Assembly: GCF_900176165.1 (NCBI RefSeq)
Contig: NZ_FWWU01000006.1
Location: 310,001-374,000 of the forward strand
Direction: 5' to 3'
DNA: 64,000 nucleotides
Origin: Deinococcus hopiensis KR-140
GTDB taxonomy: Bacteria > Deinococcota > Deinococci > Deinococcales > Deinococcaceae
Under the pieces are notes generated by a model. The model did not search any database and was not told the origin of the DNA. It was given only the letters and a program-made list of their open reading frames with translations. Both the position numbers and the translations under genes were made by a program. Positions 1-8,878 of the stretch are shown in pieces. Every line of letters begins with the position of its first letter. The stretch's first letter is position 1.

Positions 1-1
1 C

Positions 2-205
2 CAGAGCGTCACCACCCACCCGGACTGCCGCCGGCAGGGCCTGTGCGGCGCGCTGACCTTCCTCGCGGGGCAGCACGCCCAGAACCACTTCGGCGCGCGG
101 GAGCTGGTGATCGTGGCCGATGACCACGCGGAGGCCAAGCGCGTTTACGCCTCGGTGGGCTTTCAGGAGGCCGAACGCCAGCAACTGCTGCTGCACCGGG
201 GCTGA
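2..205 (+). CDS. GNAT acetyltransferase, C-terminal part (runs in from left edge)
   Basis: The frame is open from the window edge and ends at TGA 203-205. The 67 visible residues include a QSVTTHPDCRRQGLCGALT stretch, the R/Q-x-x-G-x-G/A acetyl-CoA pyrophosphate-binding turn of GNAT enzymes, and end with a typical GNAT strand: A-K-R-V-Y-A-S-V-G-F. This is the second half of an N-acetyltransferase domain; the substrate-determining N-terminal half is outside the window, so the substrate cannot be guessed. No RBS or promoter is visible. Confidence 0.8.
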   Translation, partial: QSVTTHPDCRRQGLCGALTFLAGQHAQNHFGARELVIVADDHAEAKRVYASVGFQEAERQQLLLHRG

Positions 206-220
206 GGCGCAGCAGCTCCT

Positions 221-508
221 CTACCGGGAACGGTCGTGGCCGGCATTCAGGAAGGCGTGGGCCTTCCGAACACGCCGGTGGGCCTCTCGTCGGTCCAGGG
301 CGCAGCCCGCGCTGGTGGTCCACCAGGGCCGCGCTCGCAACCGCTCCACTTCCCGCTGCGTCTTGCTGCGGTCCGGTGGGGAAGGGGTGGCCACCGCGGT
401 GAAGCGCTCCAGGTGTTCGGCGATCTCCCGCAGGATCCGGTCGGCGTGCCCGCACAGGTTATTCACGCGGTGGTGCGTCTGCTGGAAGCAGGTGGCTTCT
501 CCCGGCAC
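221..508 (-). CDS. possible small hypothetical protein (95 aa)
   Basis: A minus-strand frame of 95 codons, Arg- and His-rich, with a plausible helical stretch near residues 22-40 (H-A-D-R-I-L-R-E-I-A-E-H-L-E-R-F). It lies tail to tail with the GNAT gene and starts next to a family B repeat. I see no convincing ribosome binding site and recognise no family. It could equally be non-coding sequence left by mobile-element turnover. Confidence 0.3.
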   Translation of the reverse strand: MPGEATCFQQTHHRVNNLCGHADRILREIAEHLERFTAVATPSPPDRSKTQREVERLRARPWWTTSAGCALDRREAHRRVRKAHAFLNAGHDRSR

Positions 509-515
509 CGGGTGC

Positions 516-640
516 CAAGCGCAGTTGTTGGAATGGTGCGTGGAAGGGTACCCCTCCCGGCGCCATTCTCCCCCATGCCCATTCCAGTTCGGTCAAAAAG
601 AAGTCCGCCCTTTGACCCATGTTCCAAATCAGAGCGAAGG
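516..640 (-). repeat. family B inverted-repeat element, copy B1
   Basis: Read on the minus strand it begins near 640 with TGGAACATGGGTCAAAGG, passes through GGACTTCTTTTTGACCG and GGGGAGAATGGCGCC, and ends near 516. The same order of blocks occurs at 46879-47006, 52541-52672 and 59864-59992. Internally it carries a GTCAAA...TTTTGAC inverted repeat. Its ends resemble those of the IS630 element at 12327, so I read it as a non-autonomous element. Confidence 0.75.
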
Positions 641-884
641 CCTGGAGTTGGCCCCGGGCCTTCGCTCTGATCCGTCTGCCTTCAGGAGATGAACCGTAGC
701 AGCCCCAAAATGAGACAAAGCCTGCGCCGTTCGCGCCCTGATGGACGGCCGCCCTCCTTGGGAGTGGCGAGGGCGAGCTGCGCGGCGGGTCAGTGAACAC
801 CACCCGGAACCGAAGCCTTGGAGCGTCACCTCCCCTACAACCCTCCCAGGAGACCTCTACATTTGTCCACGGGCGACTGGTCCC

Positions 885-1592
885 TCAAAAGGAGACGGAA
901 CCGGGGACTTTTATGGTGATTGAAGCGGTCGTTATCTGCCCCGCAGCATTACGTGCTGTTGCGGTATACGTGAGCGGTTTGTCCTTTCCCAAAATGTCGG
1001 GGAGGGCCAGCGTAAACGTCGCCGAACTGTTCTTGCTCGTCGCCAGCACTTCAGCATGAGGACCAGAGATGACGAGTTCCGTCGGGCCAAGCGGATCAAA
1101 GGCGTTGGCCGTCAGCTGTACCTGGCCTTTACCTTGAAGGAGGTCAGGTGAGTAGGCGTTGATCATCACTTCGGTTGCTGCAGATTCTGGACTCACTGCG
1201 CAAACAAGAGCTTCAATGTGCACCTCCCCCGACTCCAGGGGAGCCCCTTGGGCATCGAGGTAGGTGTAATTCAGAACAGATGACCCAACACCCGGTCCTG
1301 ACCAACACGAGCCGAGATTTGCCTGGAGAATATCTCCATCCAGAGATGCTGGCACTGCTTTCCCATTAAGAATGAAATGCCCAGATACGGCGCTTCTTCT
1401 GAGATCTTCATTTTTCGGTAATGCTTTTACCAATACAAAGTCATTCATCAAAACACCCTGAGAAGAAAAATTGAATTTGTCTCCATTGGAAATATTAAGG
1501 ATCAAGCTTGGGGAGGCTTCGGGAATTACATTCAACCCGCATGCAGATAGAAGTAAAGTCAAGCCAACGAACCAATTTTTTCTTCTCATCAT
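885..1592 (-). CDS. predicted surface lipoprotein, unknown function
   Basis: 235 residues beginning MMRRKNWFVG, a hydrophobic stretch, then a lipobox L-L-S-A-C with the acylated Cys at about residue 18. The remainder is Ser/Thr/Val-rich, as in beta-sandwich proteins. No enzyme motif is visible. The 5' part is clearly more AT-rich than the surrounding DNA, as is the TetR gene directly upstream on the same strand (gap about 87 nt), suggesting both arrived together. Function unknown; export and lipidation are inferred from the N-terminus. Confidence 0.75.
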   Translation of the reverse strand: MMRRKNWFVGLTLLLSACGLNVIPEASPSLILNISNGDKFNFSSQGVLMNDFVLVKALPKNEDLRRSAVSGHFILNGKAVPASLDGDILQANLGSCWSGPGVGSSVLNYTYLDAQGAPLESGEVHIEALVCAVSPESAATEVMINAYSPDLLQGKGQVQLTANAFDPLGPTELVISGPHAEVLATSKNSSATFTLALPDILGKDKPLTYTATARNAAGQITTASITIKVPGSVSF

Positions 1593-1679
1593 AATCTCCT
1601 GTTGAAAACTTCGGTATTTCTCTTGGATTTATGAAAATGTAGAGAACAGCACCCACTCGCCCTTGGAGGAGGCGGCTAC

Positions 1680-2369
1680 CTATCGATGAGCAACAAAGGA
1701 CCTATTCAAGATGTTCGAAGAATAATTGGGAACGCTTGGCACTGAGAAGGCGTTCGTCTGAATTTCAAATTGTTCCTTTAGTTGGATGAGCGCGTCTTCA
1801 TAGGACAATTCGCCACTGAGGCACTTTAAGAGGATGATCTGGTAAAGTCCAAATAGAACGAAGGCAAATTGTTGAGCATTAATCCTTTGTTGAATTTCTT
1901 CAAATTTCCAACATTGATTTAAAACCATGGCAAGTTGGTCAACGATACTTCGCGTCTGTCCGGTCACATGGCATTGCCATGGCCCGTTTTGAAAGAGCGA
2001 TTCCTTGACGAAATATCGGGACAGCTCGGGATGGGTTTGGTACAAATCTATATACGTTTTGAAGATCCCAAAAAGCGCTTCGCTGAGCGTTTCTTGAGAA
2101 TAGTCGCGTTCAAATACTTTAACCGTTGTATTCGAAATATAATCAGAGAATACCATAAGGAGCAGGTCGGCCTTATCTCTCACGTGGAAAAAAACTGTAC
2201 CGGGTGCTACTCCGGCAAGATCGGCAATCCCGCGTATCGTAGATGATGTAAAGCCCTGTTGAATAAAAAGAGTGGAAGCCGCTTGCTTAATGCGATCAAG
2301 AGTCTCCTGCTTATTACGCTTCCGCCAGGACTCCAGTGCTTTAGCTTCAATAGATTCGGTTGTCGACAA
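1680..2369 (-). CDS. TetR/AcrR-family transcriptional regulator
   Basis: 229 residues. Residues about 20-75 form the TetR helix-turn-helix: R-I-K-Q-A-A-S-T-L-F-I-Q-Q-G-F, then T-I-R-G-I-A-D-L-A-G-V-A-P-G-T-V-F-F-H-V, then K-A-D-L-L. The C-terminal two thirds is helical and would bind a ligand and dimerise. The DNA is AT-rich. It precedes the lipoprotein gene on the same strand and may control it; a 7-bp inverted repeat upstream (2409-2434) is a candidate operator. The ligand is unknown. Confidence 0.9.
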   Translation of the reverse strand: MSTTESIEAKALESWRKRNKQETLDRIKQAASTLFIQQGFTSSTIRGIADLAGVAPGTVFFHVRDKADLLLMVFSDYISNTTVKVFERDYSQETLSEALFGIFKTYIDLYQTHPELSRYFVKESLFQNGPWQCHVTGQTRSIVDQLAMVLNQCWKFEEIQQRINAQQFAFVLFGLYQIILLKCLSGELSYEDALIQLKEQFEIQTNAFSVPSVPNYSSNILNRSFVAHR

Positions 2370-2408
2370 GGTACCCCTTTTCTGAGCGATCCTCTAGTTC
2401 TTTTCTCG

Positions 2409-2434
2409 CATTGCCTAATAAAAGATGGGCAATG
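2409..2434. promoter_or_regulatory. inverted repeat upstream of the TetR gene, candidate operator
   Basis: CATTGCC (2409-2415) and GGCAATG (2428-2434) form a perfect 7-bp inverted repeat with a 12-nt spacer, 40 bp ahead of the TetR start. TetR proteins usually bind such repeats at their own promoters. The region 2370-2595 is strongly AT-rich and contains no gene. Confidence 0.45.
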
Positions 2435-2595
2435 GTATTTATACAGCCCGTTTTATCCAAAAAATGTTGCTTATCTTAATATGGTCACGAGTCCATTTAT
2501 GATAAAAAAATAGTATTTTGTTCCTATACATACGCTTTCTTAGGTTCATGCATTGACGTTCCAACCAAAGATACCAAATGGAACTTGGCAAGAAG

Positions 2596-3780
2596 TCACT
2601 TCAAGTCGTTGGCAGAAACGATCTGGATCTTGGCCACTTGCGGCTGCAGCACGTTGTCCAGCTTCATAATCAGCACCCGAGAACGGTCACGCTCTCCCGT
2701 GTTTGAAAAGCCCACTGCCCCAGTCACAGTTACGCATGGGCTCTTAAAGCAGGCAGGCATGTTGACATCCCGAACAGCCATACTCACTTGTGCCCGGGTG
2801 GGCACCCCTTTACTCAGCGAACTCTTAATGGCCGTCAGAAGAGCATTGGCCGCGTCATAGGCATACATCGTGACACCACTGGGTTTGGTGCTGTACGCCG
2901 CCTGGTAGGCATTGGTAAAGGTCAGCGCATTCGAGAAGGAGCTGACTGGACCGTAGACCGTGCTGTACACCACTCCGGCAGCGTCAATGCCGGTACGTTG
3001 AAGGAAACTCGGTGAGTCCAGGCCGTCACTGCCGACGAAGGTCGACTTCACCCCGGCAGCGCGCAGGGCCTTTACCAGCAGCGGTCCATTGTCATCGCTG
3101 CCACCGAAATACACCACAGGTGCACCACTGGCCTTGATGAGCCTCACTGCACCAGCAATCTGTTCCGCACCAGAAGCACCGATGTAGCCAGCGACATTGA
3201 CGTTCAGGGGCTTGAGGTTGGCCATGACGACTTTGGTGAGGCCGTTGCCGTAAGCGGTGTTGTCGGAGACCACATACACGCTTTTGGCCTTCAGTTCACC
3301 ACTGATGTATTTCGCTGCCGCGACGGCCTGCGCCTGATCAGGAGCGACAAGACGGTTAAAGTGCGTCCAGTTGTGCGCTGTGAGCTGATCATTCGTACTT
3401 GCCGGCGTAATGATGGCCAGCTTTGCCGCTGCAAGCCCCTGCGCGAGGACGTTGGAGACGCTGGAGTTTACAGCGCCGACCACACCGAGAATGCTCCGGT
3501 CCGCGACGATCGTTTTGGCCAATTGTGTGCCGACCGTCGGGGAGGACTGGTCGTCGAACGAGACGAGCTGAAGGTCATGCCCGAGGGCTTTAAAGGCAGC
3601 AACCTGCTCTTTAACGGCGAGTTCAGTACCGCGTTTGACTTCTGTGCCAAAGGGCCCGAGGCCGCCGGTGAGGGGGCTGACCAAGGCGAGTTTGATGGTG
3701 GCGGCCTCAGAAGCACCGCTGAGCAGCAAGCCGGCCGTGAGGACGCAGGTCAAAAGCTGATGTGGGAGTAAGGGTTTCAT
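2596..3780 (-). CDS. branched-chain amino-acid-type ABC substrate-binding protein (LivJ/LivK-like)
   Basis: 394 residues with a signal peptide (MKPLLPHQLLTCVLTAGLLLSG, then A-S-E-A-A). The mature start K-L-A-L-V-S-P-L-T-G is the standard opening of periplasmic-binding fold type I proteins of the Liv family; the G-V-V-G-A-V-N-S-S-V-S-N block and Y-A-Y-D-A-A-N-A-L also fit. A GGAGG motif precedes the ATG at 3780. No Liv permease or ATPase gene is nearby, so it is an orphan receptor here. The ligand could be an amino acid, amide or aromatic compound; sequence alone does not tell. Confidence 0.9.
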   Translation of the reverse strand: MKPLLPHQLLTCVLTAGLLLSGASEAATIKLALVSPLTGGLGPFGTEVKRGTELAVKEQVAAFKALGHDLQLVSFDDQSSPTVGTQLAKTIVADRSILGVVGAVNSSVSNVLAQGLAAAKLAIITPASTNDQLTAHNWTHFNRLVAPDQAQAVAAAKYISGELKAKSVYVVSDNTAYGNGLTKVVMANLKPLNVNVAGYIGASGAEQIAGAVRLIKASGAPVVYFGGSDDNGPLLVKALRAAGVKSTFVGSDGLDSPSFLQRTGIDAAGVVYSTVYGPVSSFSNALTFTNAYQAAYSTKPSGVTMYAYDAANALLTAIKSSLSKGVPTRAQVSMAVRDVNMPACFKSPCVTVTGAVGFSNTGERDRSRVLIMKLDNVLQPQVAKIQIVSANDLK

Positions 3781-3817
3781 AGGGCCTCCAGCGGTGTACT
3801 GGTTTTGCCGTCAAAGC

Positions 3818-4030
3818 TCATGACGACCCTCCTATACGCGCGTTCCAGGAATCATTCGCGTCGAGGAGAAGGTTCTGGACGGGCGTTTTTGCACGTTTCC
3901 CCGGTGTGGTTTCGGGTGCATTGAGCGTGATGTACCGAACACCAGGGACGTGCAGCCTGGGTGGTGGAGGGCTGGGATAGAGCTCTTGGAGAAGGGCCTG
4001 GAGGCGGTTCGGAGAAAACGTCGGGGTCAT
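3818..4030 (-). CDS. small hypothetical protein (70 aa) ahead of the Liv-type binding protein
   Basis: A 70-residue frame with ATG at 4030 preceded by a perfect AAGGAGG Shine-Dalgarno sequence, which is the main reason for accepting it. It has a Pro-rich segment near residue 20 (Y-P-S-P-P-P-P-R-L) and no signal peptide. Its stop lies 37 nt from the start of the binding-protein gene, so the two are probably co-transcribed. No family recognised. Confidence 0.55.
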   Translation of the reverse strand: MTPTFSPNRLQALLQELYPSPPPPRLHVPGVRYITLNAPETTPGKRAKTPVQNLLLDANDSWNARIGGSS

Positions 4031-4040
4031 ACAGCCTCCT

Positions 4041-4346
4041 TCACGTTGGAGCGGCGCTCAACCGCCCGCTTTGACTCGCAGCGGACTGAGCTTGAAGAAA
4101 TACTAGTGCAAAATGCTCACAGGATTCTGACGAATAGACAATATTATCTTCTAAGCGGTCAAGTCTGGTCACAATTCCTGCATGTTGTAGATAAAATTCT
4201 TTACACTTTGCGAAATTCCTCTCGCTCCTCCGCCGCTTGGACGCTGGAGACCGTGAAACGTCCCTGGTCAGGCCGGCAAAGCAGGTGCGCGCCAAAAAAC
4301 GCACCTCCACGACGCGTGGAGGTATCCGCGGGATTCGTGGTGTCAA
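4041..4346 (-). CDS. possible upstream ORF in the same transcription unit
   Basis: The frame's TGA stop directly precedes, and partly overlaps, the AAGGAGG ribosome binding site of the 70-aa gene, the usual arrangement inside an operon. The C-terminal 60 residues look protein-like (K-E-F-Y-L-Q-H-A-G-I-V-T-R-L-D-R-L), the N-terminal part does not, and the real start is unclear. It may be the tail of a truncated gene. Confidence 0.3.
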   Translation of the reverse strand: MTPRIPRIPPRVVEVRFLARTCFAGLTRDVSRSPASKRRRSERNFAKCKEFYLQHAGIVTRLDRLEDNIVYSSESCEHFALVFLQAQSAASQSGRLSAAPT

Positions 4347-4746
4347 ACCGGCGCCGGGTGGTGGAGTGGACCTCCGCCTGGCCCTGAAAATGCAGGCGCA
4401 TGGTGGGGGACGGCGAGGCCCTGCCAGAGACAGCAGAACACTTCATCTACGAGGTGATCATTCGCTTGATGCTCGGCCGCTTGGCTAAAGGTCCATCCTG
4501 ATCTTTTCAGACGCGCTTTATTGGTGCCAGGCTTGATTCAAGGCGTGAAGGGAGATGTTCCGTCAGGGCGAGCCTTCCCAGGGGGAGGAGCACGCTGGGT
4601 GGCCCGACCTTAAGCCGTCATCAATACGCATCTCGCAGGTCTTTCCAGCCCTTATACGGCTTCCGATTCATTCCTTAACAGAGGCCACCGATGAAAGAGG
4701 GGTGGTGGGAGAGAAGATCGGGCTGGGTCTCCAACCACGCACACTG
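4347..4746. other. intergenic stretch without a supported gene
   Basis: Between the small minus-strand frames and the IS630 relic I see no coding sequence with a ribosome binding site or recognisable family. Confidence 0.5.
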
Positions 4747-5644
4747 TTAAGCGAGCGTCTGGGAGAAGTCGTGCAGCGTGTCAAAGTAGCGATTGGCGAC
4801 GGTGCGATCGGTCAAGGCCCTAAGCCGTTCGGCGGGTTGCAACTCTGGGGCATACGGTGGCAAGGTCAGGGGTTCAACACCCGGTGGATGTCCCTGCGGT
4901 GCAGGGACATGGAACCCCCGCCGTCCTGAACGGCGAGGACTTGGGGGTCCTCACCCGCTCCCACACTCTTGGCGAAGGCTGCCATCACGGCTTGGTAGGC
5001 CTCCTTGTTCAGGACCGGAACCAACCAGAACCGGCTTTCTCCGCTCTCGGGGTTGACGAACGCGTAGATGTAGAGCCGCTCATCGCGTGGATGGACGGGA
5101 CGGACGAGGGGCTGCCCCGTCGGTGCCCAGACCGTACGGAGAATCGGTTGTAAGCCCAGACGATGTTCGTCCATGGCCCACAACGACACTCGGGGGTGGA
5201 CAAGCTCCGCCGTGCGGAGCTTCTCGACTAACGCTTTGTTTTGGACGCCTCTTTGGCTTCCTCGTCGCCCTTGACGTGTCGTGGGCGTGGTTTCTGTGGT
5301 GAAAAACCGGCAGCACGCATGAACTCGTAGGTGCGGCTGAGGTAGACGTCTTTGCCGAATTCCTGCTTGACCCAGGCCTGCACCTGCTTGCCTTCCCACA
5401 CGATGCCTTGCTCGAAATCCTTATGAATTTGAGCCGCCAGACGTTGCTGCTCCTCAGGGGTCAAGAGGGTCGGGGCACCGCGGTTGGTCTGTCGCCCGTC
5501 TCGTAACGCGGCGAGGCCGACTTCCCGATACCGCCCGAGGAGGTGGTAGGCCGTGACCCGGCTGTAGCGACTGATGGACAGCACTTCCTTCACGGGGCGC
5601 TGCTCTGCGAGCAGCGCGAAGAACTGGGCCCGGCGACGCTCCAC
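4747..5644 (-). pseudogene. IS630-family transposase, broken by frameshifts
   Basis: The first frame (5644 down to 5228) gives an N-terminal helix-turn-helix region (S-R-Y-S-R-V-T-A-Y-H-L-L-G-R-Y). It ends K-T-K-R-stop, while the -1 frame continues with G-V-Q-N-K-A-L-V-E-K-L and the DDE-type catalytic part (W-A-M-D-E-H-R-L-G). Near 4921 a G-run has lost one base, so the expected D-G-A-G-F-H-V becomes D-G-G-G-S-M. A third frame carries L-T-L-P-P-Y-A-P-E-L-Q-P-A-E-R-L to a TAA at 4747. The first shift could be programmed; the second is a lesion. Element ends not identified. Confidence 0.85.
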
Positions 5645-5743
5645 CGCGCAGGTACTGACTTCAAAGATCTTCCAAAATTCTTCGGCGGAATGCTCTGGGG
5701 GATGGGTAAAAGCAGACTGTTTGATCCCTCTATTGTAAACGAT

Positions 5744-6160
5744 TTATTCGGAGTCCGTATTAGGCGCGACTTTTGCCCATGGCAACCCCAGGCTCTCCAC
5801 AATCCACCACTTGTACTTTCTGTGTAATTTCGGGGTGAGGCCCATCCATGCGAGTCGTCCATGCTGAGCGTCCTTAAAACTCCAGGAATCGAACCAGAAC
5901 TGCTCCACCGTTGCGTTAAATCTCCTGAGACGGGGATTGTCAGGCTGATAGTACTCATCCAGCACCGTCATAAAACGGGACCACTGTTCGGTGTCCCCGC
6001 TGCCAATCAACTGCTGCCCCCGCTTCGTTATTTCAAGGATGGCATCAATGCTGTAGGGACCAGTTCTCCCGGAAGCCCGGCTGAGTTTCGGTTTCAAATC
6101 TGGAATTGCCTCCTCGACATTGTGCAGAAAGGCCGCCATCCATCGGTTGTTCAACCCCAT
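5744..6160 (-). CDS. hypothetical protein (138 aa), AT-rich
   Basis: ATG at 6160, 138 codons. Composition is protein-like, with a Trp-rich C-terminal half (E-Q-F-W-F-D-S-W-S-F, R-K-Y-K-W-W-I-V-E-S-L-G-L-P-W) and no signal peptide or membrane segment. The DNA is AT-rich compared with the transposase next to it, like the next gene upstream, so this looks like acquired DNA. No family recognised. Confidence 0.6.
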   Translation of the reverse strand: MGLNNRWMAAFLHNVEEAIPDLKPKLSRASGRTGPYSIDAILEITKRGQQLIGSGDTEQWSRFMTVLDEYYQPDNPRLRRFNATVEQFWFDSWSFKDAQHGRLAWMGLTPKLHRKYKWWIVESLGLPWAKVAPNTDSE

Positions 6161-6353
6161 CTTTTATAATCTACAGCGTACCGATGTATGGCAGAGACGA
6201 ATTTTTCAGGTAACTGCTCAGCACGGGAGTGGCTCCCATGCCGAACAGCTGCCCTAACAGCATGTGAATTCTGCTTGCGCTAAATGTACATAGTCTTCAA
6301 GATAATCACTTAAAGCTAGGCTAGGAATCGTGCTGATTATTTACAATACTCAG

Positions 6354-7292
6354 TTACTTCTTGTATAGGTTAAACGGTGTATTTCTATCAATTCTAATGA
6401 TGTATTTTCCGCATCTGTCGTATCTATGAAGAATGACAACTCCGTTCTTAAATTCAACAGTGCGATTTCCATGATTATCATTCCAGGCATCTTTGATCTC
6501 TCCACAATTAACACGATCTCTAATAGCGTACTTTCTTATATAACTGGCATTTCTGTTCACATCAATGGTCAATAGGTAGAAGAGTCTGGGGTCCTTATAG
6601 CAGGAGGAATACCCCTCAGCATCTAGCATTCCTTGTGTGTCCATCGAATTAACCCCACTGTTAGGACATTCTAGACCAATAGGCTGCGGGAGGGCATAAA
6701 TAATGGAATCGGCCTTACCTAGGGCATAGAAATCATACCTTATTTCGACCCCTTCTCCATTAACAAGATTCAAATAATGTAGTCCATCTATGTAAGTAAA
6801 CGCCCCACTGCAAGCAGAATAATATTCTATCAAACCGTATTTAGAGTGCTCCAATGTAGGAGTGAGTGGATTGGTGCAAGTGGTATGTTCAATCTTATTC
6901 TTCCAAATGATTCTACCTGTTTTGGAGTCGAGTCTATATGCATATCCCTTGACTGGTCCGATATCCGGAATAGAGTCCTGGGTATACAGATAAAGACCCG
7001 TTACATCTTCTCGCTCTGCCGAAACTAACATAGAAGTTCCAAAAGACCTAGACCAAATTAATTTTCCGTTCTGTCTCGCCTCAATAAAACTTTTATTATT
7101 ATTGCTATCTGCAATGCTAAGGAAAGAGATAGTAGATATACTACCGATTTCCACGACTGAATACCTATTGTTGCCTTGATATGGATTGTTAACCTTCTGG
7201 CCTTGAGACGTTGATAGTAGACATACGAGGAAGATAAGAATCCAAACAAGAAGGCCTTTACACTTCGTTATTTCAGGGTAGCGGTTCATCAT
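6354..7292 (-). CDS. secreted hypothetical protein with pseudo-propeller-like repeats (312 aa)
   Basis: 312 residues; an N-terminal hydrophobic segment (L-L-V-W-I-L-I-F-L-V-C-L-L) suggests a signal peptide or anchor. The rest contains strand-like repeats such as G-Y-A-Y-R-L-D-S-K-T-G-R-I-I-W-K-N, which resemble PQQ-type beta-propeller blades, and several Cys that could form disulfides. DNA is very AT-rich. Its ATG overlaps the TGA of the upstream IS66 transposase (ATGA), an unusual arrangement. No clear family. Confidence 0.7.
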   Translation of the reverse strand: MMNRYPEITKCKGLLVWILIFLVCLLSTSQGQKVNNPYQGNNRYSVVEIGSISTISFLSIADSNNNKSFIEARQNGKLIWSRSFGTSMLVSAEREDVTGLYLYTQDSIPDIGPVKGYAYRLDSKTGRIIWKNKIEHTTCTNPLTPTLEHSKYGLIEYYSACSGAFTYIDGLHYLNLVNGEGVEIRYDFYALGKADSIIYALPQPIGLECPNSGVNSMDTQGMLDAEGYSSCYKDPRLFYLLTIDVNRNASYIRKYAIRDRVNCGEIKDAWNDNHGNRTVEFKNGVVILHRYDRCGKYIIRIDRNTPFNLYKK

Positions 7293-8596
7293 AGAAGTGA
7301 GAGTTTAGGAATAAGGATATTGTTCCGAAAAATACTAACCAAACCCTTAAAAATAGAGAAGCCTTGCTTCTGAAGTGTCGAAAGATAACTACGAATGCGG
7401 CAGAAGTTCTTCCCTCCCTTGTCAGAACGAAAGCCACCAGAAATTTTTCGCTTCACACACACCATTCGGATGTCGCGCTCGGCTTGATTATTGTCAAAGG
7501 GTACGCCTTCTTTGTGGAGAAAGTGCAACACCATGTCTCGGCGCTTCTGACATCGAAGGGCAAGGTTACGACCAGGGGACTGTTTGACTCGTCCCCGCTG
7601 CTTTGGGACTGGCTCCCCTGCGGGGTTGGAGACCAATCCTGCTTCCAGGAGTGCATCAAAGCGGACCAGAAATGCAGTTTTCTCCATTGGGGTGAGGGGA
7701 GCTACTTTGTGTTGGTGGTAGACGAGTTGCAGTGCGGCACGCAGTTCTCCCGCCCAGTCTTGGCCCAGTTGTTCGTGGAGGAAGCGCAACTCTCGCAGAA
7801 GATGGGCGTTACAGAGCGCGTGTTGCGCAGGGAGTTGGAAGTACGTGAGCCAAGCATCGTGCATCAACACCCCGCTGTATTGGGGCAGGACGCCCATCGT
7901 CTGGATGGCCGCCGACCCGCGATGCGGGTCGTGCCCGTAGAGGGTGAGTTGCTTGCTGCTGATGACATGAACCCAGGCGAGCTTGCCGCCCACCTTGCTG
8001 CCCGTCTCGTCCACGTGCAGAACGGGTTCTTCGAGCAATGCTTCCTTCAGACCCGCCTCGAATTCAGCCAATCGCTCTGTAGCGAGGTTGAGATGCAACG
8101 CGAGTGTCCCTTCACTGGGACGCTGTCCGCATAGCGTCTCGAGCACGTCGCCCACACGCTTGAATGGGAGGAACTGAGCCACATTGAGGTACACCGCCAA
8201 AGCTTGGAACCGAGGGCCGTACTGCACCTGACCACGCACGTTCCCTGGGAACGCCGCCTGTTGTCTTCCGTGACAGCGCGGACAGACCTTCACCTCGGCC
8301 TGGTACTCGGACACCTGCAACCGAACTTCTGGCAGGTCCATCACTTGCCGGGCCAGCAAGTCTTGTACTTCGACCTCGTTCCAGTGTTGCCCGCAGGCAC
8401 AAGTCCCTGTTACAGGTAGCACCACCACCTTGTCGGGTGAGGCGCTCATCTTCAAGGTAGTTCCTGTGTGTCCCACTTGACCACCGGAAGAGCGAACGCC
8501 TTTCTGGCGTTCGCTCTTGGGCCTTTTCTGCCATATCTGGTCCTGACTGGGAGGTTGATGGGACGTCTCACTGGTCCGCGCGACTTGGGCTTCCAA
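7289..8596 (-). CDS. IS66-family transposase (TnpC type, single-ORF group)
   Basis: About 435 residues. Visible: a Zn-ribbon-like segment (C-A-C-G-Q-H-W ... V-C-P-R-C-H-G), the DDE domain with L-H-V-D-E-T-G-S-K-V, H-D-A-W-L-T-Y-F, N-A-H-L-L-R-E-L, and the C-terminal D-N-N-Q-A-E-R-D-I-R-M signature. The reading frame extends upstream of the TTG at 8596 through C-P-N-C-E-R-L-Q-A-R-I, so translation probably starts near 8650 with a non-ATG codon. No tnpA/tnpB accompany it. A hairpin (CTACTCAG / CTGAGTAG) lies near 8680; I found no matching end on the other side, so that end may be lost. Confidence 0.9.
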   Translation of the reverse strand: MEAQVARTSETSHQPPSQDQIWQKRPKSERQKGVRSSGGQVGHTGTTLKMSASPDKVVVLPVTGTCACGQHWNEVEVQDLLARQVMDLPEVRLQVSEYQAEVKVCPRCHGRQQAAFPGNVRGQVQYGPRFQALAVYLNVAQFLPFKRVGDVLETLCGQRPSEGTLALHLNLATERLAEFEAGLKEALLEEPVLHVDETGSKVGGKLAWVHVISSKQLTLYGHDPHRGSAAIQTMGVLPQYSGVLMHDAWLTYFQLPAQHALCNAHLLRELRFLHEQLGQDWAGELRAALQLVYHQHKVAPLTPMEKTAFLVRFDALLEAGLVSNPAGEPVPKQRGRVKQSPGRNLALRCQKRRDMVLHFLHKEGVPFDNNQAERDIRMVCVKRKISGGFRSDKGGKNFCRIRSYLSTLQKQGFSIFKGLVSIFRNNILIPKLSLL

Positions 8597-8878
8597 CTCG
8601 CGGATGCGCGCTTGGAGTCGTTCACAGTTTGGGCAGGTTACGTCCGAGATAGCCTCACCTTACCCCATCCCGTCACGCTACTCAGGGGCTGCTGAGTAGT
8701 CACTTTTTCAGAACGCTAGCTGACACTTTGAGTTCAGGGGTGTTCAGGACGCGGCGTGAGTGCAGACGGGGAGGTATCAGGGTCTGTGACGCTCCGGAAT
8801 ACCGCCCTGCTGTGCTGCACGTGGCCGCGCCCGGCGCGCCCCTCCAGGCGCGGCGTCCTCACCGGGGTCTAGCGCCCT

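Noticed and set aside
4747..5644. Toxin-antitoxin or restriction gene between the two small minus frames
   Set aside because: The pieces match IS630 transposase motifs in order once frameshifts are allowed.
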